This document shows positions 47,261 to 57,780 of a stretch of DNA of 64,000 nt, piece by piece. Source of the DNA: Notolepis coatsorum (lineage: Eukaryota > Chordata > Actinopteri > Aulopiformes > Paralepididae). Below the pieces are notes generated by a model. That model ran no database searches, was not told the DNA's origin, and worked only from the letters and a program-made list of their open reading frames with translations. Where the stretch lies: positions 48,394,636-48,458,635 of the forward strand of contig OZ020589.1 of NCBI GenBank assembly GCA_963971535.1, given 5' to 3'. A program made the translations under genes and the position numbers. Positions within the stretch are counted from its first letter, which is position 1; each line of letters starts with the position of its first letter.

Positions 47261-49226
47261 TTAATGGTGTTGTTTTCTTTGTGGAAGATGAGTGAGCAGA
47301 TTTGAATTCCATCAGGTATTCACTTCTCCACCGATTCCAGTATCCATTGACGAGACGTTCTCTGTACCGCCATCTCTTGTTCATGTCCTTTCGAGTTCCT
47401 TGTTGTATGTCTGACTCTTTTCGGTTTCCTACCAAGAAGTGAGCTGGGGTTAGAGGTGCCACCTCGCTTTCGTGGTCCACATAAGTGAGCGGTCTTGAAT
47501 TTATCACGGCCTCCACTTCAGTCAGAAAGGTCTGCAGTTCCTCGAAGTTCAGAAATGCCTTTCCCGGGGCGGCTAGGTGGTGTAGTGGGCAAGGCGCTCA
47601 CCACCAATGCAGGAGATGCTGGGTTCGAGCCCAGCTCTCCACATTGCTCTCAGCTTGGCTGGTCGTTCATACTAATACAATTGGCAGTATTAGGGGGTGG
47701 GAAGCTGATGGGTGGGGATCGGACGTTGTGGACAGCGACTCCTACAGGTCGGTTGGTGCACCTGCGCAGCAGAATCAGGAAGCGACAGGGGCGGCGTGTC
47801 CCTCCCACGCAGACCCCTCGCCGCTGAGAGATCACGCTGTGCAGGTGAAAAGATGAGACGGCTGCTTCCTCGAGTACCGGAGGGGACGCGTGATGTAAGG
47901 CTTCATCCACATTGCAGCCGGCTTGTGTGAGGCATGGCCTAACAGCGTTCGAGACAGGGGAGGGTAGAATTGGACGATACGAAATTGGGATGGGAGAAAA
48001 ATAGAAAATGGGAGAAAAAGTAGATATAAAAAAAATAAAAAAATGCCTTTCGCACGATCCTTTTGAGGCTGGTCTTGACTGAACGCACCATACGCTCCCA
48101 TATACCTCCCCACCATGCAGCTCTTTCCACAATAAACCTCCAGGTTATCCGTTTTTCTGCAAAGAAGTCCTTCACTTGTTTGGATTTCATTGACTTCCAT
48201 ATTTCTTGTGATGTCCTGTGATGCCCTTTTAAATTTCTGTGCATTGTCCGAATAAATTGTTGAGCAAATGCCTCTTCTTGCAATAAACCTTCTGAAGGCC
48301 AAAAGAAAGTTTGGTGTTGTCAAGTCTGACACTAATTCTAAATGAACAGCTCTGGTCACTGCGCACGTGAATAAAGCAATGTAGGCCTTTATGTGGTTAG
48401 GTCTGACGTACAACAGTCCTGCAAAGTCGACTCCAGTCACCTCAAATGGGGCGGCTTCAGTTGTCCTGTCCGTAGGTAAAGGTGCTGTTATTTCCTGACT
48501 GGCCTTGGTTGTAAACCTTTTGCAAATGAGACATCGATTTAGAATCCGTTTAGTTGCTTGTCGTCCTCTTAGAATCCAGAAACGCTCACGTAGCTGTGTT
48601 AAGGTGTTCTGAAGTCCATTATGCATTACCTCTTCATGCGCATGTTTTATTTCCAGTACTGTAAATACGTCATGTGCGGGTAGAATGAATGGGTGTTTTT
48701 GTCCATATCTTAGGCTAGATTTTTGCAATCTACCTCCAACTCTCATTACTCCATTATCCAAGAATGGGTTTAGATCCTTAATTTTCGAGTGCTTGTGAAT
48801 ATCCGTTCCCTTTTGCAGTTCCGTCATTTCTTGTGAGAAAGCTCTTTTTTGCGTTTCAGCAATCCAGTATAACTTTGCTGTGTTCATTTTCACTGCCGTT
48901 AGTGGCCCTTGGCGTTTACTTTTATTGCGTGAGTTATGCACAAATCGGTTTACCCATGCAGTAATTCTGAGAACTGTAGTTAGCCTACTGTAATTTTCAA
49001 GCAGAATAATTGCAGTTTCTTTTAGGTACGTTTTCGTTTCGGTCACAACGTGGTACTGTTTGACAGTCTCCTCAATGGGCTCTTGTAGGCTATGCCTATT
49101 GGTCTCCTTTTCAATTTGACGGGGCGATGTCGTTCTCCACGTCATTCCCAGAACCTTGACTGGGGCATTCTGGTCCACTTTCGTTTCCTTTAGTTTGTTC
49201 TGTAGTTCAGGCGAATTAGTTTTCCA
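47220..49226 (-). pseudogene. BEL/Pao integrase and RNase H-side region, broken
   Basis: The minus strand shows a segment ending in VLGMTW, then a zinc-binding-like and integrase core (VTRAVHLELVSDL and IYSDNAQKF), and a C-terminal part with INSRPLTYVDHESEVAPLTP. The aspartate of SDN is kept. A SINE (47564-48040) and a TTAA element break the frame, so no full enzyme is encoded. I describe it only as an old copy. Confidence 0.88.
47564..48040 (+). mobile_element. tRNA-derived SINE inside the LTR element
   Basis: The head shows GTAGTGGGCAAGGCG and a good B box GGTTCGAGCCC at 47623. The duplication AAATGCCTTTC is at 47553-47563 and 48041-48051. It is younger than the LTR element. Confidence 0.94.
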
Positions 49227-50297
49227 TTTAAGTTTCTTTATTAGTTGACATGCAAAAATACAGAATACCTTCACATGGAATGCTTTTTTCTGTTATGCTC
49301 CTATGAGGATCGTAGGACGCTTGGATCATACACATACAGCTCATTACAGTAATATTCCACAATTATTACATTTTAGATAGTAATAATGGTACAGAGCCTT
49401 GAGACAAACCTATGCGTATTCACCACCGCAAACAGACTGGCAGCCGTCATAGGCAGCGCCATGTACGGAAGGAGGGGGGAGTGGGTTGGGGTTGTTACAG
49501 GGCTGTAGGGGGGGGGGGGGGGAGTGATCCCTCACACGAGGCAGCCGACAGTGCAGCGCCAATGCAGAGGAAGGGGGGGGGGGGTGGGACTGGGGGGGTT
49601 GGGGGTTGACGATACAGCCTTGGCTCCCCCCTCCAGCACGCATACGAGTTAGCTGCCATCACCAACGTGAGGCGCTGGGCCATACACGTAGGAGGGGGGG
49701 TGAGGGGGAGGGGGCTGGGGGTGGCGAAGCCGCTTGCCACTCTTATCTCCCGGAGGGCCTTCGACTCCAGCAGCTCCCTGTTTCGACCTTGGTCCAGGAA
49801 TTTGTTTTGGCTGACTGACTGGCACATTTATCCCATCCACGTCACTTTAAATTTGATTTGAATAGAGTGAAATATAACTATTGATTTGAGTGGAGTGAGT
49901 TTTAACAACTCCGTCCAAATGACTGAATGCATTATTAGTCCAAGTGTCTTAATCAGTTCATTTTGGTAGGTCCTGTGCGCGGTAAACAGATCCAAAATCT
50001 TCTTATTGCAGTCCAAAAGCTTTGATAATCCAAAAATGACCACGTCTTCAAGTTGGTAGCCTGATTATGATGTCCCAATACGCAGAGAGGGTTAGCCTTA
50101 TTCTGCTTCTTGAAGAAAATATGCAATCCACTGATTAGATCCATTTAGAGTTGATTTGAGTATAGTCCGGCAACCGGCACGAAGCAGAGCATAGCAGCGT
50201 CGGGCTCCATGGAGCAGTAGAGGCGGCGGTAGGAACGGCCTTGAGGAGCCTGGGGAGAGGAGAGAAATGCGACTGTCTCTGGGAAGGATCTGGACAC
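49227..50297 (-). mobile_element. Inserted LINE-like fragment within the LTR element
   Basis: AAGTTTCTTTATTAGTTGAC at 49229 resembles the 3' end of the Rex1-like copies. The segment separates two parts of the LTR element's polymerase that should be adjacent. It has several long G runs (49507-49522, 49574-49584). The right boundary is approximate. Confidence 0.65.
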
Positions 50298-51363
50298 ATC
50301 TTCATCGCGGCCTTGTCCATGATTATTTTGGATTCTTTATACAACTTGTATGCATCTTCTACTGTATCCGCTCCATTTATGAAATCATCCACATATAGCG
50401 TTTCTCTTAATGCTTTTACCGTAGAGGGGTATGTTGACTCAATCCCTCCAGATGATGTCTGATAGTTGCTGACGGTAGAAATGGGCTGGCAGTCGCGCCA
50501 AATGGAACCCTTGTCATCCTCATTATGCACTCATTATGTTCGTTTCCATTCTCTGTATGAGGTGTCTTGTCTGTCCACAGGAACCTCAGTGCGTCTCGAT
50601 CTGTCTGGTTTATTGAGATTTGTAGAAAGGCCTTTTCAATGTCCGACATGAAAGCAATTTTGTGTTGCCTGAATTTCAATAGAACACTCAATAAATTGGG
50701 GTTCAAGTTGGGGCCAGTTAATAGACAGTCATTAAGTGAGTCACTGTTTCCATCATGTGATGACGCATCGAATACAATCCTGACTTTCGTCGTTGTGCGT
50801 TCCTCCTTCACAATAGCATGATGTGGCATGTAGTACAATGGGTTACCGGTAGTCTTGGTTTTGACTGGTTCAATGATTCTCTTCAAGTAGTCATCGATCA
50901 CCTCACTGTATCTTGTGAAGAGTTCACCATCATGTTTAAATCTTCTCATCAGACGTTGAAACCTGTTCTCTGCAATTCTGTAGTTTGATGACAGTTTCAA
51001 AGTCTCTGTGCGCCATGGTAGTTGCACTTCATAACGTTCTCCGTTGTGCGTAATGGTTTCTTTGAATTGTTTCAGGGCATTTTCATCATTGGCGCTCAAC
51101 TTTGTTTCCGGTTCAGGGTTGATTCCCAGGGATTCTAGCTCCCAGAATGAGCGCAACTGTTCAGACAGTATTTTATTATCTACATTGACATGCATCACTC
51201 CAACGTTGGTTATGGTGCTGACGTGCATTGTAGTTACCGTGCCTTGAATGAGCCATCCGAAGCTGCTCTCAGCTGCCACTAGTCCGTCTTGTAGTCTTTC
51301 AATCTTTCCAGAGACCACTTTCCAATAGTAGTCGGATCCGATTAATATTTCCACATCTTGCAA
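50298..51363 (-). pseudogene. BEL/Pao protease-reverse transcriptase region, partial
   Basis: On the minus strand, a short stretch with DVEILIGSDYYW fits the linker after the protease. A reverse transcriptase fragment follows with VRIVFDASSH, then the active-site motif YVDD near 50390. A frameshift lies near 50420-50530 and the frame is cut by the inserted LINE fragment. Not functional. Confidence 0.88.
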
Positions 51364-52095
51364 CCTAAAGTTAGTTTAGGTTCGTGTTAACGTTAGATAA
51401 TGTACAAAATAAACGTTTTCCGCTGCTATAAACGTTGCACTTTTATTTTGACAACCCCAGAAAGGAAGTCATTATATATGCTTTACCATCCTGATCTGCG
51501 TTAGCTCCGGTTAGCTCAGAGCATCCGGTATAACAATACCAGCCATTGGATTACTGTTTTCTAAATTGGGGAGGCTTTTAATCGTCAAGGTAAGAGGATT
51601 TCAAGTCATGGTATCCATAAACTTCAATCGGTTCGGATCCTTTGAATGAATGAGTGTCAACAATCACGACGACACGTTGAAATCACTGGCTGCGCTCAGA
51701 GAGGAGTGGTTGGGCAAAAAAATTGTTCAGAGTATATTTGCTTATAAAACGTAATTGTCTAATTAAATTATTTTTTATTTCTCCACGTGGTGAATACACA
51801 GGTCACAACATGTTTACATGAACGTTTTGGAGTGTATTCTGCAATCTGTTAATAAACTTTTCAATCAATCAAACTATACACTGTAAGGCTCCGGCCACGC
51901 CTCACTTCCAGTGATGAAGCTAAGCTATGCTAACGGAGCGACTGTTCCCTAAGCTAAATGCACGCACAGAGACAAAATACCGGTAGGTATGCATCTTCTT
52001 GTCTAACTCCAGGGAAGATGTTAAATAAGCTAATTTCCCAAAATGTTGGAGTTTTCCTTTAAGCCTTCTACTTCCAACATGTCGTCTTCCTCTCT
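51364..52095. other. Unassigned insertion within the LTR element
   Basis: This stretch lies between Gag-like and polymerase parts and shows no BEL-type coding. It includes a fragment of the dispersed retroposon end near 51838-51873. Its ends are not defined. Confidence 0.5.
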
Positions 52096-52517
52096 TTAGT
52101 GGCTGAACGCAAGCGTTATTCTCTCTGGCACCATTTTCATTAGGATAGGGCAGAGTAGGCTACCATACATTTCAGAGGCGACTTTGAGCGCTGACAGACT
52201 TCTGACTTGTATTTCGATCTCATCATATAGTTTTTGTAGGGCGACGGTGTCATTTGCATGTTTAACCGGGGTCAAGTTTAATAACTTATTCATATGGGCA
52301 TTGATTAAAAGATCCTTTCGGCCAAATCTGTTTTCCAACATCTATCACATTGATCAACTTTGTTATTGCAGTCCTTACCACCCCTCTTTTCAGAAGTAGT
52401 TTCTTTAGTTGTGTCTTGGACATCATTGCTGTAGGCTTGGACATGTCTGTACATTCCTTGATCCTTCTTTGTCTTCAAAGCACTTCTTTTCTTTGTTCTT
52501 ATCCCTGGTTTCGGCAC
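52096..52517 (-). pseudogene. BEL/Pao Gag-like remnant
   Basis: A minus-strand open segment with RFGRKDLLINAHMNKLLNL and YDEIEIQVRSLSAL resembles the Gag region of BEL-type elements (a DUF1759-like segment). It is partial and frameshifted relative to its start. Confidence 0.75.
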
Positions 52518-52524
52518 CAGCTTC

Positions 52525-52944
52525 TGTTACAAAGATGAAAACAGGAATGTCCAGTCGTTGCTTTTCTTTTTAATCAAATCTTAATTTCTTTTATTTTTCT
52601 ATTAGTTTACAATTTAGTTCTTTCACCATCAAACTCATTTTACATTCTGTCTGCTTGACGAGCCGCACCAAACATATCACGGCTGTTTCTAATACAACAA
52701 TCAAGTCGAGTTCAGAGTTCAGTTCAGAGCAGCAGCTGCTGTCTCTGGCAGGAGCTGTCCACTCTTGTGTGGTGCTGAAAGACGGATATTATTAGTGGTG
52801 GCAAACACGCAATGCACTTTCAACTTCATTAAAGCAAATAAAAACAAATAAAACAAAACGTTATCGGCAACTAAACTATGTGTGTGTTTTATATATTACT
52901 TTGAGTCTGTTGGTGAAAGTGTATTTTATATAATAGTTACAACA
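52525..52944 (-). repeat. BEL/Pao 5' LTR
   Basis: 420 bases, TGTTACAAAG to AGTTACAACA on the plus strand; partner of the LTR at 46096-46526. Confidence 0.93.
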
Positions 52945-53275
52945 AGAGTGTTGTGATGAGCTGCAGTAGTGGTGAGAGTGTTGTGATGAGCTGTAGTGGT
53001 GAGCGTGTTGTGGTGAGCTGCAGTAGTGGTGAGAGTGTTGTGATGAGCTGCAGTAGTGGTGAGAGTGTTGTGATGAGCTGCAGTAGTGGTGAGAGTGTTG
53101 TGGTGAGCTGCAGTAGTGGTGAGAGTGTTGTGGTGAGCTGCAGTAGTGGTGAGAGTGTTGTGATGAGCTGCAGTAGTGGTGAGAGTGTTGTGATGAGCTG
53201 CAGTAGTGGTGAGAGTGTTGTGATGAGCTGCATTAGTGGTGAGAGTGTTGTGGTGAGCTGCAGTAGTGACCCAGT
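52945..53275. repeat. 30-base minisatellite, right part
   Basis: About 11 units of GAGCTGCAGTAGTGGTGAGA plus GTGTTGTGAT, ending about 30 bases before the e28 acceptor. Confidence 0.95.
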
Positions 53276-53303
53276 GCTCCATGTCTCGCTCCCCCCCCTT
53301 CAG

Positions 53304-53380
53304 AACAGTATTGCCCAGCTGCCCGTGGAGGAACTGGACCGGATCCAGGAGTACCTCCAGACCACTGGCCTGGCTCAGAG
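53304..53380 (+). CDS. htt: huntingtin exon e28
   Basis: It encodes NSIAQLPVEELDRIQEYLQT and TGLAQR, matching human [20 protein letters not shown]. It leaves AG of an arginine codon. The donor GTAAGT runs straight into the 3' end of a LINE. Confidence 0.96.
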
Positions 53381-53385
53381 GTAAG

Positions 53386-56300
53386 TTCAAGTTCTTTAAT
53401 AGTTGTCATACAGAAGTACAGAATACTTTCATACAAAATGCTTCTTACTGTTACGCTCCAGAGACTGTGCTAGACAAGATAGTATCAAATAACATAATAA
53501 CATAATATAGCATGAATTTAGAAGAAGAAAATGAGGTCACAGTGTTCGGTATAGACATATGTACAATGTTCTGAGTTACCATATAATATACAATACACAA
53601 TACTATGCAGTGTACTAATGTACAGTACTATCTAGTGCAAAGCAGAAATGGGATGAGGTACAATTTTAGGTACAATTTACAGTAAGGTACGAGTTGTAGT
53701 GCAATCCTTCATCCATAAATATAAAGTGTGGGGAGTGGGTGCTACAGTGTGTTTGTTTAAAGTGGGTGTGTGCTATAAAGTGTGTGGAGTGGGTGCTACA
53801 GTGTGTTTGTTTAAAGTGAGTGTGTGCGTGTGGATGTGTGTGCTATGTGCGTTTGGTGGTTGTTGTTGTGTAGTGTTCATTCATTGTTCGTTTAGCAGCC
53901 TGATGGCCTGGGGATAGAAGCTTCTTCTGAGTCTTTCTGTGCTCGCCTTGAGACTCCGGTATCGCTTGCCTGACCGCAGCAGTTCAAAGAGGCAGTTGTT
54001 CGGGTGACTGGAGTCTTTAATGATTCTCTTAGCCTTGCCCTTGCAACGCTTGTAGTAAATGTTCTGGAGGGTGGGGAGCCCCCCTCCAATTGTGCGTTCG
54101 GCTGAACGTGTCACTCTTTGTAGTCTGCTTCGGTCTTGTGCAGTGCTATTCCCAAACCAGGAGGTGATGTTGCCGGTCAAGATGCTCTCTATTGTACATG
54201 AGTAGAAGTTCTTAAGGATCTTCTGGCTGACTTGGAACTTCCTTAGGCGCCTGAGGAAGTAGAGGCGTTGTCGTGCCTTCTTCACAACACTGTCAATGTG
54301 TGTGGTCCATGTCAAGTCCTCGGATATGTAGGCTCCGAGGTACTTAAAGCTGTTGACTCTCTCAACCGGTGCCCCGTCGATGCTGAGGGGGCTGTAGTCC
54401 TTGACCCCCGACCTCCTGAAGTCCACAATCATCTCCTTTGTTTTGCTGACGTTCAGGGAGAGGTTGTTTTCCTGGCACCATCCCGCCAGGACCTTGACCT
54501 CTTCCAGGTAGGCCCTCTCGTCGTTGGCAGAGATCAGGCCCACCACCACTGTGTCGTCAGCAAATTTGACGATTGTATTGCTACTCCGCTGAGCCACACA
54601 GTCGTGTGTGTACAGGGAGTAGAGGAGGGGACTCAGAACACAGCCCTGGGGGGCCCCTATGTTGAGGGTGATGGATGAGGAGGTGCAGTTGCCTGCTCTC
54701 ACCACCTGGGGTCTGCCAGTCAGGAAGTCCAAGACCCACTGGCAGAGGTCATAGCCCAAGCCCAGGTCCCTGAGCTTGGCTATGAGTATGGAGGGGACTA
54801 TGGTATTGAATGCCGAGCTGTAGTCGATGAATAGCATTCTCACATAGTTCCCCTGCCTCTTGTCCAGGTGTGATGCTGCTGTGTGCAGCACATGGGATAT
54901 GGCGTCCTCCGTGGACCTGTTGGGGCGGTATGCAAATTGCAGGGGGTCCATGTTGATGGGGAGGGAGGAGCAGATGTAGCCCTTTACTAGCTTCTCAAAG
55001 CACTTCATGGCTATGGAGGTGAGAGCTACAGGGCGGTAGTCGTTGAGGCAAGCAGGCTTGGATTTTTTGGGTACAGGGATAATGGTGGACTTCTTCAGGC
55101 AGGTGGGGATGACAGCCTGTTCTAAGGACAGGTTAAATATGTCAGTGAATACTGGGGCCAGTTGGTCGGCACAGACTTTTAGGACGCGGCCGGGGATGCC
55201 GTCCGGACCTGCTGCCTTCCTGATATTCACTTTTTTAAAGGTCCGCCTCACCTCATGCTCTGTTACCCTGAACACTGCGCCTCCATCAGCAGCCGACCCC
55301 CCCCCCCCCATTGCCGAGGCTTGTGAGCTGGTGTTGTTATTACCAGCATCAAACCTCGCATAGAAGGTATTGAGGTCATTTGCTAAGGAGATGTCACTGT
55401 TCAGTTTGAGGGAGGCGCCTTTGTAGTCTGTCATCGTTTTGAGCCCCTGCCACATAGCTCTAGAGTCAGCTTGTTCAAACTGGAGTTCAATTTTATCCCT
55501 GTAGCGCCGTTTGGCCTCTGACACTGTCCTCCTTACGTTGTATCGCGCCACCTTGTGGTCATTCATGTTGCCTGCCACTAGGCCGTCGTTGTATGCTTTG
55601 GTGCGCTCTCTCAGAGCTTCACGGACGGATTTGTCTACCCAGGGTTTTTGATTTGGGTAAACTTTCATTTTGGTAGTGGGGATTGTTTCTTTCACCCTAG
55701 TACAAACATAGTCCAGCACTGTTTCCGTGTAGACATTAATGTTATCTGTGTCGCGGAACACATTCCAGTCTGTGTAGTGAAACACTGACCGGATCGTCTC
55801 CTCTGACGTCAAATCCCATTTCTGCACCTCTCGCGAGACTACGGGAGTACTTTTAATTCTCTGTTTGTACTTTGGTGAAAGAAAAATGGACGCGTGATCT
55901 GATTTACCAAAGCCACTATCAGAATGAGCCTTGTAGCCACCTTTAAATTGCGTGTAACAGTGATCTAGGATGTTACCGCCTCTGGTGTTGCAAGTCACAT
56001 GCTGATAGAAGTCAGGCAATACCTTTCTCAGATTGGCGCTATTGAAATCTCCCAGCACTAAAATGGCGGCGTTAACGTTCGCCACTTGTATTCTATTTAC
56101 CTCGTCGTGTAGTCTGGAGAGCGCAACCTTGTTGCTGGCTTGCGGTGGAATATACACTCCGATCAGGACGATCGCCGTTAACTCCCTCGGGAGGAAGAAA
56201 GGACGACACTTGATGGTTATATATTCCAGTTCTGGGGAGCAGTGGTTGGATAATTCCTTCACGTTAGTTGGATCGCTCCAATTTTTGTTAAACATGAAGG

Positions 56301-56880
56301 CAATACCTCCTCCACGTTGTTTACCGGACTCTGATGACCGATCCTTGCGATGGATAAAGAAGTGATCCGCTGGTTGAATTGCGTGGTCTGGAACCTCCGG
56401 TGTGAGCCATGTTTCGGTGAAGCAGAGGACGTTGCAGTCCCTAACGTCTCTTTGATATTGAATCCTTGCTCGGATGTCATCCAGTTTATTGTCAATTGAT
56501 TGTACATTGGCTAGCAATATACTGGGCAGTGGTGTACGGTGGCGTCTGGATCTCAGCCTGTTACGGATCCCAGCCCTCTTTCCTCGTCGTCTTTTCCTGG
56601 GCTCTGGGAACAAAGGATCTGGTCCTAATCTCCGGAGAATTTCTTCAGGCCATTGATGCGGTTCGGAAAGCTGGTCCAGTGAGTAATCCAGTTGGTAAGT
56701 TTCCCGTAATCCAATGTCTATGAGTGACTGACGGTCATATACATTAAATGCACCAACAGTTGGTACGAACAAAACTCTAAAAACTATAAATATTAACAAA
56801 AGTAAACACAGTCTCGACGGAGCGAACAGAAAGGCAGCCGGTCGGAGCAGCGCCATCTCTCTCCTGACTCATCCATACTA
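53386..56880 (-). mobile_element. Rex1-like LINE with intact ORF
   Basis: Minus orientation: 5' region near 56880, one ORF of 991 codons, then 3' sequence ending AACTATTAAAGAACTTGAA at 53386. The three truncated relatives (16671, 35826, 43685) share its 3' end. No clear target duplication is visible. The 5' limit is approximate. Confidence 0.9.
53881..56856 (-). CDS. Non-LTR retrotransposon endonuclease-reverse transcriptase
   Basis: The 991-residue ORF is uninterrupted. An APE-type endonuclease has N117 (LLANVQS), E148 (CFTETWL), D270/N272 (LGDFNS) and SDH at 319-321. It is followed by a linker and a reverse transcriptase with [32 protein letters not shown] and the catalytic FADDT, then a C-terminal RT thumb region. 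This organisation fits the CR1/Rex1 group; the exact clade is inferred. Unusually, residues 16-36 are strongly hydrophobic, like a membrane or signal segment. All catalytic residues I can see are present. Confidence 0.93.
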   Translation of the reverse strand: MALLRPAAFLFAPSRLCLLLLIFIVFRVLFVPTVGAFNVYDRQSLIDIGLRETYQLDYSLDQLSEPHQWPEEILRRLGPDPLFPEPRKRRRGKRAGIRNRLRSRRHRTPLPSILLANVQSIDNKLDDIRARIQYQRDVRDCNVLCFTETWLTPEVPDHAIQPADHFFIHRKDRSSESGKQRGGGIAFMFNKNWSDPTNVKELSNHCSPELEYITIKCRPFFLPRELTAIVLIGVYIPPQASNKVALSRLHDEVNRIQVANVNAAILVLGDFNSANLRKVLPDFYQHVTCNTRGGNILDHCYTQFKGGYKAHSDSGFGKSDHASIFLSPKYKQRIKSTPVVSREVQKWDLTSEETIRSVFHYTDWNVFRDTDNINVYTETVLDYVCTRVKETIPTTKMKVYPNQKPWVDKSVREALRERTKAYNDGLVAGNMNDHKVARYNVRRTVSEAKRRYRDKIELQFEQADSRAMWQGLKTMTDYKGASLKLNSDISLANDLNTFYARFDAGNNNTSSQASAMGGGGSAADGGAVFRVTEHEVRRTFKKVNIRKAAGPDGIPGRVLKVCADQLAPVFTDIFNLSLEQAVIPTCLKKSTIIPVPKKSKPACLNDYRPVALTSIAMKCFEKLVKGYICSSLPINMDPLQFAYRPNRSTEDAISHVLHTAASHLDKRQGNYVRMLFIDYSSAFNTIVPSILIAKLRDLGLGYDLCQWVLDFLTGRPQVVRAGNCTSSSITLNIGAPQGCVLSPLLYSLYTHDCVAQRSSNTIVKFADDTVVVGLISANDERAYLEEVKVLAGWCQENNLSLNVSKTKEMIVDFRRSGVKDYSPLSIDGAPVERVNSFKYLGAYISEDLTWTTHIDSVVKKARQRLYFLRRLRKFQVSQKILKNFYSCTIESILTGNITSWFGNSTAQDRSRLQRVTRSAERTIGGGLPTLQNIYYKRCKGKAKRIIKDSSHPNNCLFELLRSGKRYRSLKASTERLRRSFYPQAIRLLNEQ

Positions 56881-57780
56881 CTGGAATAAGTGTCCTTACT
56901 GCTATTAGGAACAGTACTGTTGTATTATTGTATTACGATACTAATACTACTGCATTATGTAAATTTTTTGTAATATCTGTATTAGGCTCATGCATTAAAG
57001 CGTTCCGTCTCCAGACGGATTTCAGTCTTTTTCTTTTCTTTTTTCCGTCAATTTGATTTGGAGTCTGACGGAGTTGGCTACCTGGTATAATATGATTTGT
57101 AGATGCATACAGATTGAAACAACATTTAGCCAATCAGAGCCGTCAAATATCATGAAAAGGGGCGTTTTGACCATTCTAACCAATAAAACGTGAGCTTGAC
57201 GCACACACACGCTGCTTGCAGTGCCCTCCCCCTCACAGACCCGTCTCATTTGCATCGAAGATAGCAAGCGTGCAGGTCCTCTTTTAAACACCACTGAAGC
57301 ATTAAACAATGGCCCAGTAAACTATTCACTTTAGTTTACTACACGAGGCGTTGTCTAACGTTATCTAGCTGGCTAGCTGATAGCTCATAACATAATTGAA
57401 ATTCGTTTTTGAAACTGTGGCTAACGATCTTCGGGTGGCTAACGTTAGCTACCTAGCAACTGTAGCTTGCTAATACGGGCTGTCCTGGCTGGCTAACTTT
57501 TCATTCGCAATGCAGTGGAGCTAACTAACTGTACAAATCGATGTGATTGGCTGATACTGTATTTTGTACGGTTGGCTGCCTGGCTGTTGTGGATTTGGGT
57601 AGCCAGCTAGCAGCTAACATCAACTCAATGTCAACACTATGTTGACACTCTGAGCGAGTTTGCCGACAGCAATGTAACAAACAATATGGTCCGTGCGGAA
57701 CCATTATCCCCAACACATAGTTCCGTGTGTGAATAATGTTGAGCCACCACAAAAGATGAATCCAAAGTTTAATATAGTAA
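56881..57780. other. Intron e28-e29: hAT-like interior sequence
   Basis: The stretch 57310-57400 (AAACTATTCACTTTAGTTTA, GCTGGCTAGCTGATAGCTC) resembles the interior of the hAT element at 29904-30845. The remainder, rich in GCTAAC, is unassigned. Confidence 0.5.

Larger units (their letters stand above)
46096..52944 (-). mobile_element. BEL/Pao-type LTR retrotransposon, degenerate
   Basis: Two similar LTRs (46096-46526 and 52525-52944) start TGTTAC and end AACA, flanked by the 5-bp duplication AGAGT at 46091-46095 and 52945-52949. Internal order on the minus strand is Gag-like, protease/reverse transcriptase, then integrase, as in BEL/Pao. Next to the 5' LTR the minus strand reads TGGTGCCGAAACC, a plausible primer-binding site. 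Coding regions carry breaks and at least three later insertions, so it is not autonomous. Confidence 0.9.

Noticed and set aside
52926..53390. Minus- and plus-strand repeat ORFs (AAHHNTLTT-like and SSGESVVM-like)
   Set aside because: These are translations of the 30-base minisatellite before e28.
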